DNA of 64,000 nucleotides from Flavobacterium sp. 5 (GCF_002813295.1 NZ_PHUE01000001.1:1736001-1800000), one strand, 5' to 3'; counted from the first letter of the stretch, positions 1 to 10,127 are shown. The notes: generated by a model not told the origin, from the sequence alone. Made by a program: numbers and translations.

Positions 1-126
1 AAGAAAATTTAAAAACAAGGGTAACAATATCAAACCTTAATTGATATAAGATTATAAAACAATTAACAACCAGAATCTGAAAATAGCTTAAGACAAATTA
101 AGTCAGATTTAAAAAAACTAGAAATC

Positions 127-1110
127 ATGAACAAGAATTTAAAATCAATCGCATTATTATTTTTTGGAGTAATTTCAATCACAAGTTGTACAAACGACGA
201 TACACCAACAACTGAATTACCTAACATTCCAGCAAACGCAACCGAATTTGCTGTCGTAAGAACCGAAGCCTTAACTAAACTAAAACAAACTTTCTCAATC
301 ACCGAAGCCTCTGGAACAGTAACTCTAACTTCCGCTAAAGGAGTGAAAATTTACATCAACCGAGATAACTTACGAAAAAATGGTAATCCGGTAACAGGTA
401 CAATCAACATTGATTATGTGGAAATATTTGACAAAGGGCACATGCTAGTAGCAAACAAACCAACGATGGGATTAACCACAGATGGCAAGAAAAACTTATT
501 GATTTCTGGCGGCGAATTTTATATAAAAGCTTCACAAGACGGAGTTGCACTAGAAACATTGGCCAATATTACCCTTCTTGTCCCAGCAGGCTTAACAGAC
601 GGACTAGATGCAGCAATGACACTTTGGATTGGTAATGCAGAAGATCCTGAAAACTTAGTTTGGAAAAATGCAGCAGATGGTGCCAATGGAGTAAAAGGAG
701 GAGTACAAGGAGAAGGTAACAACTATTATGTATCCTTTGGCAACTTTGGATGGACTAATGTAGATCGTTTTTATAGTGATCCAAGACCAAAAACAACTAT
801 TCTTGCAGACGCTCCAGAAGGATATGACAATACCAACAGTGCTATTTATTTATCCTATGATGGCGAAGGTCAAAATGCCCTTGCAAAACTAGACACCTAT
901 ACAACAGCAGGATTATTCAGTGAGCACTATGGGCAAATTCCAATTGGATTGGCTTGTCACGTAATTTTTGCCACCGAAGATAATGGCCAATGGAGATATG
1001 CAATCAAAGCTGTTACTGTAGCCGCAAATGATGTATATACTTTTACATTAGCAGAAACAACAGTAGGAACCGAAGATCAATTAGTAGCCGCAATCAATGC
1101 TATTCAATAA
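127..1110 (+). CDS. Hypothetical lipoprotein
   Basis: This is a 327-residue protein of unknown function. The N-terminus has a short positive stretch, a hydrophobic segment and a lipobox ending in Cys (ISITSC, about residue 21), followed by Asn-Asp-Asp. It is therefore probably a lipoprotein, and the acidic residues after the Cys would suit outer-membrane or surface export in Bacteroidota (inference). The body looks beta-rich, with a stretch around residues 75-145 resembling repeat-type envelope proteins (GGEFYIKASQDG). No enzymatic motif is seen. It is the first gene of a run of same-strand envelope genes and is followed by a strong terminator at 1131, so it is probably transcribed on its own. 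Confidence 0.8.
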   Translation: MNKNLKSIALLFFGVISITSCTNDDTPTTELPNIPANATEFAVVRTEALTKLKQTFSITEASGTVTLTSAKGVKIYINRDNLRKNGNPVTGTINIDYVEIFDKGHMLVANKPTMGLTTDGKKNLLISGGEFYIKASQDGVALETLANITLLVPAGLTDGLDAAMTLWIGNAEDPENLVWKNAADGANGVKGGVQGEGNNYYVSFGNFGWTNVDRFYSDPRPKTTILADAPEGYDNTNSAIYLSYDGEGQNALAKLDTYTTAGLFSEHYGQIPIGLACHVIFATEDNGQWRYAIKAVTVAANDVYTFTLAETTVGTEDQLVAAINAIQ

Positions 1111-1130
1111 GTTACAAATTCAAATAAACA

Positions 1131-1162
1131 AAAAAAGTGGTGATTTGCTCACCGCTTTTTTT
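1131..1162 (+). terminator. Rho-independent terminator after the lipoprotein gene
   Basis: An A-run and GTGGTGA arm pair with TCACCGC across a 5-nt loop, with one G-T wobble, and a run of eight T follows. It lies 20 bases after the lipoprotein stop codon. Confidence 0.85.
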
Positions 1163-1240
1163 TACATTTAAAAATAATTTGAATTTAAATTGTGTTTTAA
1201 ACATTCCCAAAGCTATAATGACCGACCAAAATAACCAAAT

Positions 1241-3190
1241 ATGAACCAATCGTTAATAGTCTTTTTTTTCATCATTACATTTCCTTTTTATGCTCAAACC
1301 AAAATAAAAGACACCATTACCCGTAGAGCTACAATTACATATAATCAAAACGGAAATTCAGTTAATTTTAAACCAGAAACTCCTCCATTAATCCCTATAG
1401 CTGGTGCTCCAAAACCAAGCTATTCTTATCTATGGGAATTAGGAGATGGTCACTTTAGTAAAGAAGCTGAGCCCAAACATACCTATAAAAACAAAGGAAC
1501 ATATACCGCCAGACTAACCGTAACCAACAATTACGACAACGGAAAACCACCAGCTACCCGACCAAAAAAAGTAGTAGTCAACGATATTTCAGATACAACC
1601 TTTCAAGACATTGCTTCTATTGTCAATCAAGATGGCTTGTCTATTCAAAAAAATTGCGACCCAATTCCCGAACAGGAAATGCAAGTAATCGTTAGTTATC
1701 AAAATTTAGAGAACTATGTTACCAACGGGAAACTGTATCTTTTTTACAATGAAAAGGAATTCAAAAACAACAATTTCGATTTAGAAGAAGTAAGACCTTA
1801 TGCTAATGAACGAATTGTTCAAGAAAACAATTTGGTTTCAGTCGACGATATCAATAATTCGAATCGCTATGTGGCATCCAACGAAACTTTGGTATTTACT
1901 AAAAAATATAGAGAACCCAGCAATGAAACCGATTTAGATTCTACTTTAATAAAAGCAAAAAACAGCTATAAAAATGTTTCTGTTTTAGAAATCGACGATC
2001 ATAATCCTGGTGAAACCCGAAATGTATTTTTCTCTTTCAAAACTACTCCGGAAATGATTAAAGATACTAGCGCCACGATAACTATGCGTAGCATTTATGT
2101 ACCCAACCGAAGTTTTAAAAACCATAAAATAAAAAACCTCGAAATGGAAATTGTTACTTCTCATGATCCTAACAAAATGGGATCCAATGGAAGTTTTATG
2201 AACTACCGATTTGTACGATACAAAAGAGTAAAATTCAAAACCCGCTTCCAAAATAATGGCGAAGGACCAGCCAGAAAAATACAACTCGAAACAGACATTC
2301 CTGACATGTTTGACAAAAAAACTTTAAAAATTGAGGGAATGTATCCCGAGTGCCCTATTTGTCCAAAAGGAGAAACTCCTACAATAAGTTGTCTGGATAC
2401 CATTGTGAGAAATACTCAGATATTTTTTGTTTTCAGAAACATCTATTTACCTGGAAGTAATCAAAAAAATGTAAAAGAAATTGACAGCACCAAAGGTTTT
2501 GTAAAATACTCGATGAAATTCAATGAAGACTTTCATAAAATAAAAACCAAAAGTAGAACAGCTATTATTTTCGACAAGAACGAACCTATCATTACCAATT
2601 ACGCCACTACTCGATTTACTCCTGGCATATCTATTGGTGCAAAGGCGGGTTACAACATATACTCCAATTTAGAAAACGCCAAAAGTTATTTTGTTGGAGC
2701 TACAATCTCTCCCTTTAAATCCTACCGTTATTATGTACAAGCCGAATTTTTGAACAGTTTCACCTCTTATGATGATGCAACGACTTTTACAGAAAAACTA
2801 AACCAAGATTCAGGTGCTGTACAATTAAATCGCATTACCACATCGTTTGAAAACAAGAACATCAATTGGGAAATTCCAGTATTGTTTCGATATAACATTT
2901 CAACTTATTTTGGTGTGGGAGCAGGAGCTCAAATCAATATTAATGTTTCAGAAAAACAAACTCAAAACATAGAAACGAAAGTCTATGAAGGGAATTCAGA
3001 AAAATTATTATTACGAACAGATTACTCGACGGTTACAACTACAAATTCATTTCCAGAGTTAAAATCAGGATTATTATTTGATTTTACTGCTGGTTTTTCC
3101 AGAATTGGCCCTAGCTTTGGGGCACGTTATGTACTTAACTTTGACAATAATTTTAATTATTATCAGTTATATGCTATTTGGAAGTTTTAG
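1241..3190 (+). CDS. PKD-domain protein with C-terminal outer-membrane barrel-like region
   Basis: This is a 649-residue exported protein. Residues 1-18 form a signal peptide ending in FYAQ. A PKD domain spans about residues 45-113, with the typical WELGDG, KHTYKNKGTYTARLTVTN pattern. The middle (about 130-450) is a beta-rich region without a motif I can name. From about 460 to the end the sequence has the alternating pattern of an outer-membrane beta barrel and ends in an aromatic residue (IWKF), as barrels usually do. The likely location is the outer membrane with the PKD part exposed; PKD domains usually mediate protein or glycan contact. It stands directly before the TPR-CHAT gene (86-bp gap). 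The role is unknown. Confidence 0.75.
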   Translation: MNQSLIVFFFIITFPFYAQTKIKDTITRRATITYNQNGNSVNFKPETPPLIPIAGAPKPSYSYLWELGDGHFSKEAEPKHTYKNKGTYTARLTVTNNYDNGKPPATRPKKVVVNDISDTTFQDIASIVNQDGLSIQKNCDPIPEQEMQVIVSYQNLENYVTNGKLYLFYNEKEFKNNNFDLEEVRPYANERIVQENNLVSVDDINNSNRYVASNETLVFTKKYREPSNETDLDSTLIKAKNSYKNVSVLEIDDHNPGETRNVFFSFKTTPEMIKDTSATITMRSIYVPNRSFKNHKIKNLEMEIVTSHDPNKMGSNGSFMNYRFVRYKRVKFKTRFQNNGEGPARKIQLETDIPDMFDKKTLKIEGMYPECPICPKGETPTISCLDTIVRNTQIFFVFRNIYLPGSNQKNVKEIDSTKGFVKYSMKFNEDFHKIKTKSRTAIIFDKNEPIITNYATTRFTPGISIGAKAGYNIYSNLENAKSYFVGATISPFKSYRYYVQAEFLNSFTSYDDATTFTEKLNQDSGAVQLNRITTSFENKNINWEIPVLFRYNISTYFGVGAGAQININVSEKQTQNIETKVYEGNSEKLLLRTDYSTVTTTNSFPELKSGLLFDFTAGFSRIGPSFGARYVLNFDNNFNYYQLYAIWKF

Positions 3191-3276
3191 AGTTTTGACC
3201 TATAAAACAAAATTTGATTCTCCAATTTTTTAAATTTTAATTACTATTTTTTCAAATATCAGACAACCAAAATGTT

Positions 3277-5907
3277 ATGATAAAAAAAAGCGTTTTACTT
3301 TATCTTTTTACTACCCTCAGTCTCTTTGGTCAAAAACACAATCAAGAAGAAATAACTTATGATGCTATTGATTATTTTGTGGCCAGTCCTTCATTAGAAG
3401 GTATTAAAAACCTAAATACTGTCGAAACTCTTTTTTGGAAAAGTCAAGATAAAAAAACAAAAGAAGGATTATTGTCTATCGTCGTTCTTAACTGCAACAA
3501 GGGCTATTTTCAAAATAAATTTGGAAAAACAAACCAAGCAATTGCCAGTTATGAAAAAGCATGGAAAACGTATTCAACCTACCAACTCAATGATTATGAT
3601 ATAATTGAATATTGCCTAAAACCACTTGGTAATTTATATGCTATAATTGGAGATTATGACAATGCAGAAAGTATCATTAAGCATTATTATTTTATTGCCA
3701 ATGCAGAAAAAAACGAATCACAAAAAGTCGGGGCAATCCTTAATTTATCGAATGTATATCAAAACTCCGGTAGAATTAATGAAGCCATTGATTTAATAGA
3801 AAAAACAATCCAAAACGAAAAAATAACTGCCACTCAAAAAGGTCTTCTGTTAAATAATTTAGGAGCGAATTACCTATTGAGATCAATAAATGAAGACTCT
3901 AAGAATGCTGAAACAGCTTTTCTAAAAGCAATTCCATTATTATACAAAGACAAAACCCAAGCAGAATCTTTATTTAATACTTACATTAATCTCTATAGAA
4001 TTAAAATTAATCATGGCAAAAATGAAGCTTTAAATTATTTTTCAAAAGCTAAAACTATTTTTGAAAACTTACCAGAAAAAGAACCTAGAAAAAAAGCCCA
4101 ATTTTATTTGGAAGAAGTTAATTTATTGCTACAGCAAAATAATTTAACCGAGGCTCAAAAAGTACTCCAAACAATTTTCAAAACATTAATATCCAATTAC
4201 TCTAAAGGAAAAAATATATTACCCAAACAAACAGCTCTTTATGCTGAAACAGCTTTAATCGATGCCTTAGACCTTCAAGCTGATTTATTTACAGCACAAA
4301 AACAGCCTGAAAAAGCATTAAAAAGTTATGCTCTAGCTTTTCATATTGAAAAATTATTTCAAACACTCATTGTGTATGAAAATTCTAAAATCATTACCCA
4401 GATTAAAAACAGAAAACGTATTGAAAAATGCATCCTTATTTACCAAACATTATTTGAAAAAGATGCAAATTCAGTTTTTATAGAAAAAGCTTTTCAATTA
4501 GTAGAGCATAACAAATCATGCATTTTAAAAAATGAAATTTACAGAAACAAAATTGCTTCAAAAAGTGAAAAACAAAAAATAGAAGAATTACGATTTTGGA
4601 ACAATGAAATCCTGAAAGAACAACAAAAAGGAGAATTGGCTAATATTGACAAAATAAACAAAGCCATTAAAAAGCAGAATCAGGCAATGCTTTTCGTGAA
4701 ACAATACCAACCTTCCCGATCAAAACAAAACGAAACCAATATCAACGTCAATGCATTATATTATAAATTAGAGTCAGATGATGCCATTATGGTCGAATAT
4801 TTTTGGGGTCCAAAAACCGTGTACGTTTTTACCATACAAAACAATCAAATTTCCCTACAATCTTTCGGTATAGGTCAAACGAGTGGTGAATCAATAGTAA
4901 AATATATAGCCTTTTTCAATAATGCAAACAGTATCACAAATAACATTAACTTATACAATAAAACAGCAGCTTCGGCCTATAAAAACCTATTATTACCAAC
5001 TAAATCAAGTTATAAAAACCTCCTTATTATTCCTGATGGAATTTTAAATTTCTTACCTTTTGAAGCTTTGATTACTAAAGAATCAAATACAACGAGTTTT
5101 GAAAAAATGCATTATTTTCTGAATGATTTCAATATTGCCTACAACAATTCGGCTAGTTTTTATTTGGATGCTAAACCCTTTCGCCCAAAAGAAAAAACCG
5201 TTTTAGGCATTTTTCCTGTTTTTGAAAAAACCAATTATACACTAACATATTCTAAAAAAGAATTACAATCCATTAGAAATAGTTTTAAAGGCCGCTTTTT
5301 TGAAAACAATACAGCAACTTTTCAAAATTTCAAAAAAAATGCCGCTAATTATTCTATACTCCATTTATCAACTCACGCTACCGCTGGCGATATCGAAACA
5401 CCAGCTAGTATTAAGTTTTACGATAGAGAAGTCTTGTACTCAGAATTATATCATTTAAACATAAAACCTAATTTGGTTGTTTTGAGTGCCTGTGAAACTG
5501 GGATTGGCAAACTATTCAAATCCGAAGGAGCAATGAGTATTGCTAGAGGTTTTCAATTTGCAGGAGCTCAAAATTTATTATTCTCTCTTTGGAAAGTAAA
5601 TGATTATACTACCTCAATATTTATGGGTGATTTCTATAAAAAAATTAAAAGAAATAATTCCTATTTTGAAGCCAATCATCAAGCTAAACTTGACTTTTTG
5701 AGTGATGAAAAAATTTCAAATGCTAAAAAATCTCCTTATTATTGGGCTTCATTTGTATATTATGGCGGTATAGAAAACAAAGATAAAAACAATTATTTAC
5801 TGCTTGGCTCTGTCATTATAGCCATCCTTATTGGAGGTTTTGTATTAATTAAACTTATTGCTAAACGAATGCAAAAAGAAAAAATACTCTTTAAAAATAA
5901 AAAGTAG
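3277..5907 (+). CDS. TPR-CHAT domain protein (putative caspase-like cysteine protease)
   Basis: This is an 876-residue protein. A signal peptide (residues 1-18, ending LFGQ) is followed by an alpha-helical TPR-type array over about residues 40-420. A coiled linker (430-480) leads to a CHAT domain at about 490-830. The CHAT fold is a caspase-like peptidase, and the two expected catalytic residues are visible: His700 in LSTHAT and Cys739 in SACETG. A hydrophobic segment at about 841-861 and a basic tail suggest a membrane anchor. The signal peptide places the TPR and CHAT parts outside the cytoplasm, unlike the CRISPR-linked TPR-CHAT proteins. It lies 40 bp before an aspartic-protease-like gene. 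The substrate is unknown, and protease activity is inferred from the dyad. Confidence 0.85.
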   Translation: MIKKSVLLYLFTTLSLFGQKHNQEEITYDAIDYFVASPSLEGIKNLNTVETLFWKSQDKKTKEGLLSIVVLNCNKGYFQNKFGKTNQAIASYEKAWKTYSTYQLNDYDIIEYCLKPLGNLYAIIGDYDNAESIIKHYYFIANAEKNESQKVGAILNLSNVYQNSGRINEAIDLIEKTIQNEKITATQKGLLLNNLGANYLLRSINEDSKNAETAFLKAIPLLYKDKTQAESLFNTYINLYRIKINHGKNEALNYFSKAKTIFENLPEKEPRKKAQFYLEEVNLLLQQNNLTEAQKVLQTIFKTLISNYSKGKNILPKQTALYAETALIDALDLQADLFTAQKQPEKALKSYALAFHIEKLFQTLIVYENSKIITQIKNRKRIEKCILIYQTLFEKDANSVFIEKAFQLVEHNKSCILKNEIYRNKIASKSEKQKIEELRFWNNEILKEQQKGELANIDKINKAIKKQNQAMLFVKQYQPSRSKQNETNINVNALYYKLESDDAIMVEYFWGPKTVYVFTIQNNQISLQSFGIGQTSGESIVKYIAFFNNANSITNNINLYNKTAASAYKNLLLPTKSSYKNLLIIPDGILNFLPFEALITKESNTTSFEKMHYFLNDFNIAYNNSASFYLDAKPFRPKEKTVLGIFPVFEKTNYTLTYSKKELQSIRNSFKGRFFENNTATFQNFKKNAANYSILHLSTHATAGDIETPASIKFYDREVLYSELYHLNIKPNLVVLSACETGIGKLFKSEGAMSIARGFQFAGAQNLLFSLWKVNDYTTSIFMGDFYKKIKRNNSYFEANHQAKLDFLSDEKISNAKKSPYYWASFVYYGGIENKDKNNYLLLGSVIIAILIGGFVLIKLIAKRMQKEKILFKNKK

Positions 5908-5947
5908 TATTAGGAATACTATTTTTACTTTTTAATCCTGATATCGT

Positions 5948-6385
5948 ATGAAAAACTTACACGAAAAACTGAAGAAAGTAAACTATAAAAAAGTTAAGTT
6001 TAAAATTACCAAAACGCAGCATCTTTTGGTAAAAGTCAAAATTAATGGTGTTAAGGGTAATTTTATTTTGGATACTGGAGCCTCAAATAGTTGTATTGGA
6101 TTTGAAGGCATTACAACTTTTCAATTAAAAGCACAAGACTCCAAGACCAAGGCTTCAGGAGCCGGGGCAACTGGTATGCTAACTCAAATGGCACTCAATA
6201 ATAAAATAAAATTAGGCAATTGGAAACATTCGGGATTTGAACTCGTTATTTTTGATTTATCACATGTTAATGATGCTTTAAGCCAGTACAAAGTAAAACC
6301 AGTACATGGCATTATTGGAGCTGATGTATTGATGAAAGGCAAAGGAATTATTGATTACTTTAATCATTGTTTGTACTTGAAGTAA
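5948..6385 (+). CDS. Retropepsin-like aspartic protease domain protein
   Basis: This 145-residue protein consists almost wholly of one clan AA (retropepsin-like) domain. The catalytic motif ILDTGAS puts the active Asp at residue 42. The second conserved element is HGIIGADVLMKGKGIIDY near residues 119-136. Single-domain members act as homodimers, each chain giving one Asp (family knowledge). There is no signal peptide, so it is probably cytoplasmic. The gene follows the TPR-CHAT gene by 40 bp and may share its transcript, while the next gene has its own promoter. The substrate is unknown. Confidence 0.8.
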   Translation: MKNLHEKLKKVNYKKVKFKITKTQHLLVKVKINGVKGNFILDTGASNSCIGFEGITTFQLKAQDSKTKASGAGATGMLTQMALNNKIKLGNWKHSGFELVIFDLSHVNDALSQYKVKPVHGIIGADVLMKGKGIIDYFNHCLYLK

Positions 6386-6405
6386 ACCGTTTTTTCCTAT
6401 ATTTG
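6377..6405 (+). promoter_or_regulatory. Promoter for the SprB-repeat gene
   Basis: TTG at 6377-6379 is followed after 18 bp by TATATTTG at 6398-6405, matching the Bacteroidota TTG / TAnnTTTG pattern. The -33 element overlaps the end of the aspartic-protease gene, and the start codon lies 30 bp beyond the -7 box. Confidence 0.65.
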
Positions 6406-6434
6406 TTTTTGTTTATTTTAACAATTACATTCTT

Positions 6435-8825
6435 ATGAAAAAAATTTTACTCTTTTTTATTATTTTTATTTCTTTAAATCTATATCCACAAACGAATCCT
6501 GGTGAGTTAAACTCTACTTGCGCTATTAATAATTGTTGGTGTTATGGCAGCAATAGTGGCTCTTTGCACATTGTTGCATTTGGAGGTCAATCACCTTACA
6601 CTTATTCTATTAATAACGATGCGTTTCAATCTATGCCTGATATTTTTGACTTATCACCAGGACGATATGATATTATTACAAAAGATGCTGTTGGTGCTAT
6701 AGTTTTTAATTCAGTAGTCATAACGGAACCAGCAATTTTGCAGGCTACTGTAGATGTGTCAGGGCAAAACTTAACAGTAAATGCAACTGGAGGAACAGCT
6801 CCTTATAGATATTGGTTAACGGTGAATGGTTCTTTAGTAGCTAATGTCCAAAACTCAAGTACGTTTAGCAATTTAGCTCCAGGAACATATTCAGTTAGTA
6901 TAAAAGACAGTAATGATTGCTTTGTCATTATTGATGCTACTATTACACCTTCCTTGTTTTCTTCAGCGACTATTATCAAAGAAATAGATTGTATTACTAA
7001 TGCTTCATTGAAGGCTAATGCTGGCGGTGGCCAACCTCAATATGTTTATTCCATAAATGGTGGAGTAACATACCAACCGTCTGATGTTTTCAACGATCTT
7101 GGTCCTGGAACATATACTATAACTGTAAAAGACTCTCAAAATAAAACCTCAAATACAAATCCAATAACTATAGCACCACTTGTGCCAGTAAATGGGACAA
7201 CACTTATTACAAAACCAGTAGACTGTTCTACGAATGCATCAATAACAGTTCTCGCAACTGCGGGACAAGATCCATATTATTATTCTATTGATGGTGGAAT
7301 TACCTATGTTAATAACAATATTTTCAACAACTTACAGGCTGGAACCTATACCGCATTTATAAAAGACAGCAAAAATTGTATATCTCCAGCTCTAATTACA
7401 ACAATAGAGCAGATTCAGCCATTAAAGGCAACCACAACATCTACACCATTACTTTGTGATAAAGATATCTCGACACTAACGGTAATTGCAACTGGTGGGC
7501 AAACACCTTATACATATTCAATTGGTAACGATTATCAATCATCAACTATTTTTACGGGCTTACCTGCTGGCAATTACAATATAACAGCTAAGGACGCTTT
7601 CGGATGTTTACAGATGACAACTATCACTTTATCACAACCGTTACCTTTAGTTGCAAATACCATAATTACAAAATCTATAGATTGTTTAACTAATGCTGAA
7701 GTTACTGTTGATGCAACTGGAGGAACAACTCCATATACCTATTCAATAGATGGAGGAATTACATTTGTTCCAAACAGTACTTTTACAAATTTAACTGCTG
7801 GAACTTATTCTATTTACGTAAAAGATTCCAATGGATGTACTTACAATAACTATTTGACTATAAATCCATTAATCCCTTTACTGTCGACTGCTATGAAAAT
7901 CGATGCGAGTTGCAAAGGAGATAATTCAGGTACGATTAATGTAAGTACGACTGGTGGGCAACCTCCTTATACTTATTCCATTGGGAATGGTTATCAATCA
8001 TCGACTGTTTTTACAGACTTATCTGCCGGGACATACAATATAACAATTAAGGACTCTCTTGGCTGTTTAAAGATAATGACCATTGCCATATTAGAACCTG
8101 CAACTCCCCTTACCGCAACTATTGAAGCTAAAGATCAAACCATAACAATAAATGGAATAGGCGGTACAGGCATAATCAAATATGCTATTTCCCCAAATCT
8201 AAATACATTCACAACAAACAATACATTTTCAAAATTAGCAGCTGGAATTTATACTGTAATAGCGGAAGACGAAAACGGATGCTTTGTATCGCTTACCAAT
8301 ACAATAATTCCTCCAGCTCCTCTTGTAAATGGCAAAAATGTGATAGTTTTTACATTTAAATTAGGACAAACATTAGCTGATATTATAATTGATATCCCAA
8401 ATATTAAATGGTATTTAAAAGCGAGCGCTACAACGAGTAAAACCAGTAAAACTGCTGAAACCGAATTACCTTTAACTACTGTTTTAGTTGAGGGTACAAC
8501 CTACTATGCTTCACAAACAATAAACGGAATTGAAAGCACAGAAAGACTGGCCGTAACCACAAAATCAAGTAATTTAGGAACTACTGATTTTGTCTTAACA
8601 AATTTTACTTACTACCCAAATCCTGTAAAAAACGTTTTAACGCTTTCTAACTCATCCACAATAGACGAAGTTGTACTAACCTCTATCAAAGGAGAAACGA
8701 TTCTGACAAAGAAAATAAATGCTCTACGAACTGAAATTGATTTATCCAATATATCTGGAGGAGTTTATTTTCTAAAAGTAAAATCTGAAGGAGCTGAAAA
8801 AACTGTAAAGCTTATCAAAGAATAA
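6435..8825 (+). CDS. SprB-repeat surface protein with T9SS C-terminal sorting domain
   Basis: This is a 796-residue secreted protein with a signal peptide at residues 1-19 (ending YPQ). About eight SprB-type repeats of about 40 conserved residues each follow. The pattern is GG..PYTYSI ... F..L.AGTYT..VKDS..GC, spread over about residues 50-630. The last 75 residues, starting near YYPNPVKN, form a type A Por/T9SS sorting domain (GGVYFLKV, terminal KLIKE). SprB repeats occur in the gliding adhesin SprB and related cell-surface proteins. This protein is far smaller than SprB itself and is better seen as a short adhesin-like relative. Repeats 5 and 7 are close copies, as are 4 and 6, suggesting recent internal duplication. 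It has its own promoter upstream. Confidence 0.88.
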   Translation: MKKILLFFIIFISLNLYPQTNPGELNSTCAINNCWCYGSNSGSLHIVAFGGQSPYTYSINNDAFQSMPDIFDLSPGRYDIITKDAVGAIVFNSVVITEPAILQATVDVSGQNLTVNATGGTAPYRYWLTVNGSLVANVQNSSTFSNLAPGTYSVSIKDSNDCFVIIDATITPSLFSSATIIKEIDCITNASLKANAGGGQPQYVYSINGGVTYQPSDVFNDLGPGTYTITVKDSQNKTSNTNPITIAPLVPVNGTTLITKPVDCSTNASITVLATAGQDPYYYSIDGGITYVNNNIFNNLQAGTYTAFIKDSKNCISPALITTIEQIQPLKATTTSTPLLCDKDISTLTVIATGGQTPYTYSIGNDYQSSTIFTGLPAGNYNITAKDAFGCLQMTTITLSQPLPLVANTIITKSIDCLTNAEVTVDATGGTTPYTYSIDGGITFVPNSTFTNLTAGTYSIYVKDSNGCTYNNYLTINPLIPLLSTAMKIDASCKGDNSGTINVSTTGGQPPYTYSIGNGYQSSTVFTDLSAGTYNITIKDSLGCLKIMTIAILEPATPLTATIEAKDQTITINGIGGTGIIKYAISPNLNTFTTNNTFSKLAAGIYTVIAEDENGCFVSLTNTIIPPAPLVNGKNVIVFTFKLGQTLADIIIDIPNIKWYLKASATTSKTSKTAETELPLTTVLVEGTTYYASQTINGIESTERLAVTTKSSNLGTTDFVLTNFTYYPNPVKNVLTLSNSSTIDEVVLTSIKGETILTKKINALRTEIDLSNISGGVYFLKVKSEGAEKTVKLIKE

Positions 8826-8841
8826 CAACAATTTCAGCAAA

Positions 8842-8876
8842 AAAAATCCGTTTAGAAAAGTTCTAAACGGATTTTT
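8842..8876. terminator. Bidirectional terminator between SprB-repeat gene and MFS gene
   Basis: A perfect stem has arm AAATCCGTTTAGAA and its complement at 8861-8874, with a 3-nt loop. A and T runs on both sides give a U-tract in either direction. It lies between two convergent genes. Confidence 0.9.
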
Positions 8877-8891
8877 ATTTTTATTTACATT

Positions 8892-10127
8892 TCAATCATT
8901 GCTTGTATTTGAAATAGCATATTTTTTCAACGAAAAATAAGCAACAATACCACTAATCATCATCAATATACCGCCGAGAATAAATGGCATTCCTGGAAAT
9001 TCGAATGGTGAACCTTTATGTGTAAAATAATAAAAAAGACTTGACATTACTGGTGGACCAATAATCATTGCAGCACTCATTAAACTCGCAATTGTTCCTT
9101 GAATTTCTCCTTGTTCTGTTGGCAAAACATGACTCGTGATTATAGCTCGTAATGATGGGCCTGCGATTCCCGCAATACAATAAGGCACTATAAAAGCAAA
9201 CATCATCCAACTTTCTGACGCAAAAGCAAACAAAAACATCGCAATAGTATACAATGTCATTCCAATATAAATACTTTTTTCATTCCCTAATTTTCTGCTA
9301 GTCCATCGTATCAATCCGCCTTGTACAAGACTTACTAAAACACCAACAAATCCTAACGAAATTCCAACCATTTTTTCATCCCAACTAAACTTGTACATTG
9401 TAAAATAACTCCAGTTACTTTCTACAGCATGCGATGCAACAAAAATTAGAAACAAAGCAATCAGTAATCCATAAAGCGAAGGGTGTTTTTTTAGATTTAA
9501 AAAAGCACCAATTGGATTAGCTCTTTTAAAATTAACTGGTCTTCGATTTTCTTTTGATAATGATTCGGGCAAAATAAAATACCCATACAAGAAATTTAGC
9601 AAACACAAAACTGCTGCTGCATAAAATGGAATCCTGGAACCATAATGACCTAAAACACCTCCAATGACAGGCCCAATTATAAATCCGAGTCCAAAAGCCA
9701 CACCAATCATTCCAAAATTTTTGGCTCTATTCTCTGCCGTGCTTACATCTGCAATATATGCCGAAGCCGTTGAAATACTTGCACCTGTCAAACCTGCAAT
9801 TATCCTTCCGACAAATAACCATGTAATTGTTGGAGCAAATGCTAATAACACATAATCTAATGAAAAGGCAAAAAGTGAAATTAAGATAATAGGCCTTCTT
9901 CCAAATTTATCACTCAAATTACCAATTAAAGGTGCAAACATAAACTGAGTAATAGCATACGCAAAAGTTAACCAACCACCGTATTTTGCAGCTTCGCTAA
10001 CATCACCATGAATTAATTCTTTAATCAATTTTGGGATAACTGGAATGATAATTCCCCAGCCCGTAATATCGATTAACATTGTGATGAAGATAAAGCCGAT
10101 AGCGGCTTGTTTTTTATTTGATGCCAT
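8892..10127 (-). CDS. MFS transporter, TCR/Tet-type
   Basis: This is a 411-residue, 12-helix major facilitator. The motif between helices 2 and 3 is GNLSDKFGRRPIIL (motif A), and the helix-5 antiporter motif is GFIIGPVIGG (motif C). Together these place it among drug:H+ antiporters, closest in style to the TetA/TCR group. The N-terminus shows the DITGWGIIIPVIP pattern of that group. The likely role is export of a small molecule from the cytoplasm. The true substrate is not known, and many chromosomal members give no tetracycline resistance. It is flanked on both sides by near-identical terminator hairpins. Confidence 0.85.
   Translation of the reverse strand: MASNKKQAAIGFIFITMLIDITGWGIIIPVIPKLIKELIHGDVSEAAKYGGWLTFAYAITQFMFAPLIGNLSDKFGRRPIILISLFAFSLDYVLLAFAPTITWLFVGRIIAGLTGASISTASAYIADVSTAENRAKNFGMIGVAFGLGFIIGPVIGGVLGHYGSRIPFYAAAVLCLLNFLYGYFILPESLSKENRRPVNFKRANPIGAFLNLKKHPSLYGLLIALFLIFVASHAVESNWSYFTMYKFSWDEKMVGISLGFVGVLVSLVQGGLIRWTSRKLGNEKSIYIGMTLYTIAMFLFAFASESWMMFAFIVPYCIAGIAGPSLRAIITSHVLPTEQGEIQGTIASLMSAAMIIGPPVMSSLFYYFTHKGSPFEFPGMPFILGGILMMISGIVAYFSLKKYAISNTSND

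Noticed and set aside
3277-5907. Possible gasdermin or CRISPR-linked CHAT defence system
   Set aside because: The CHAT protein has a signal peptide and a C-terminal anchor, and no gasdermin, effector nuclease or CRISPR gene is nearby.
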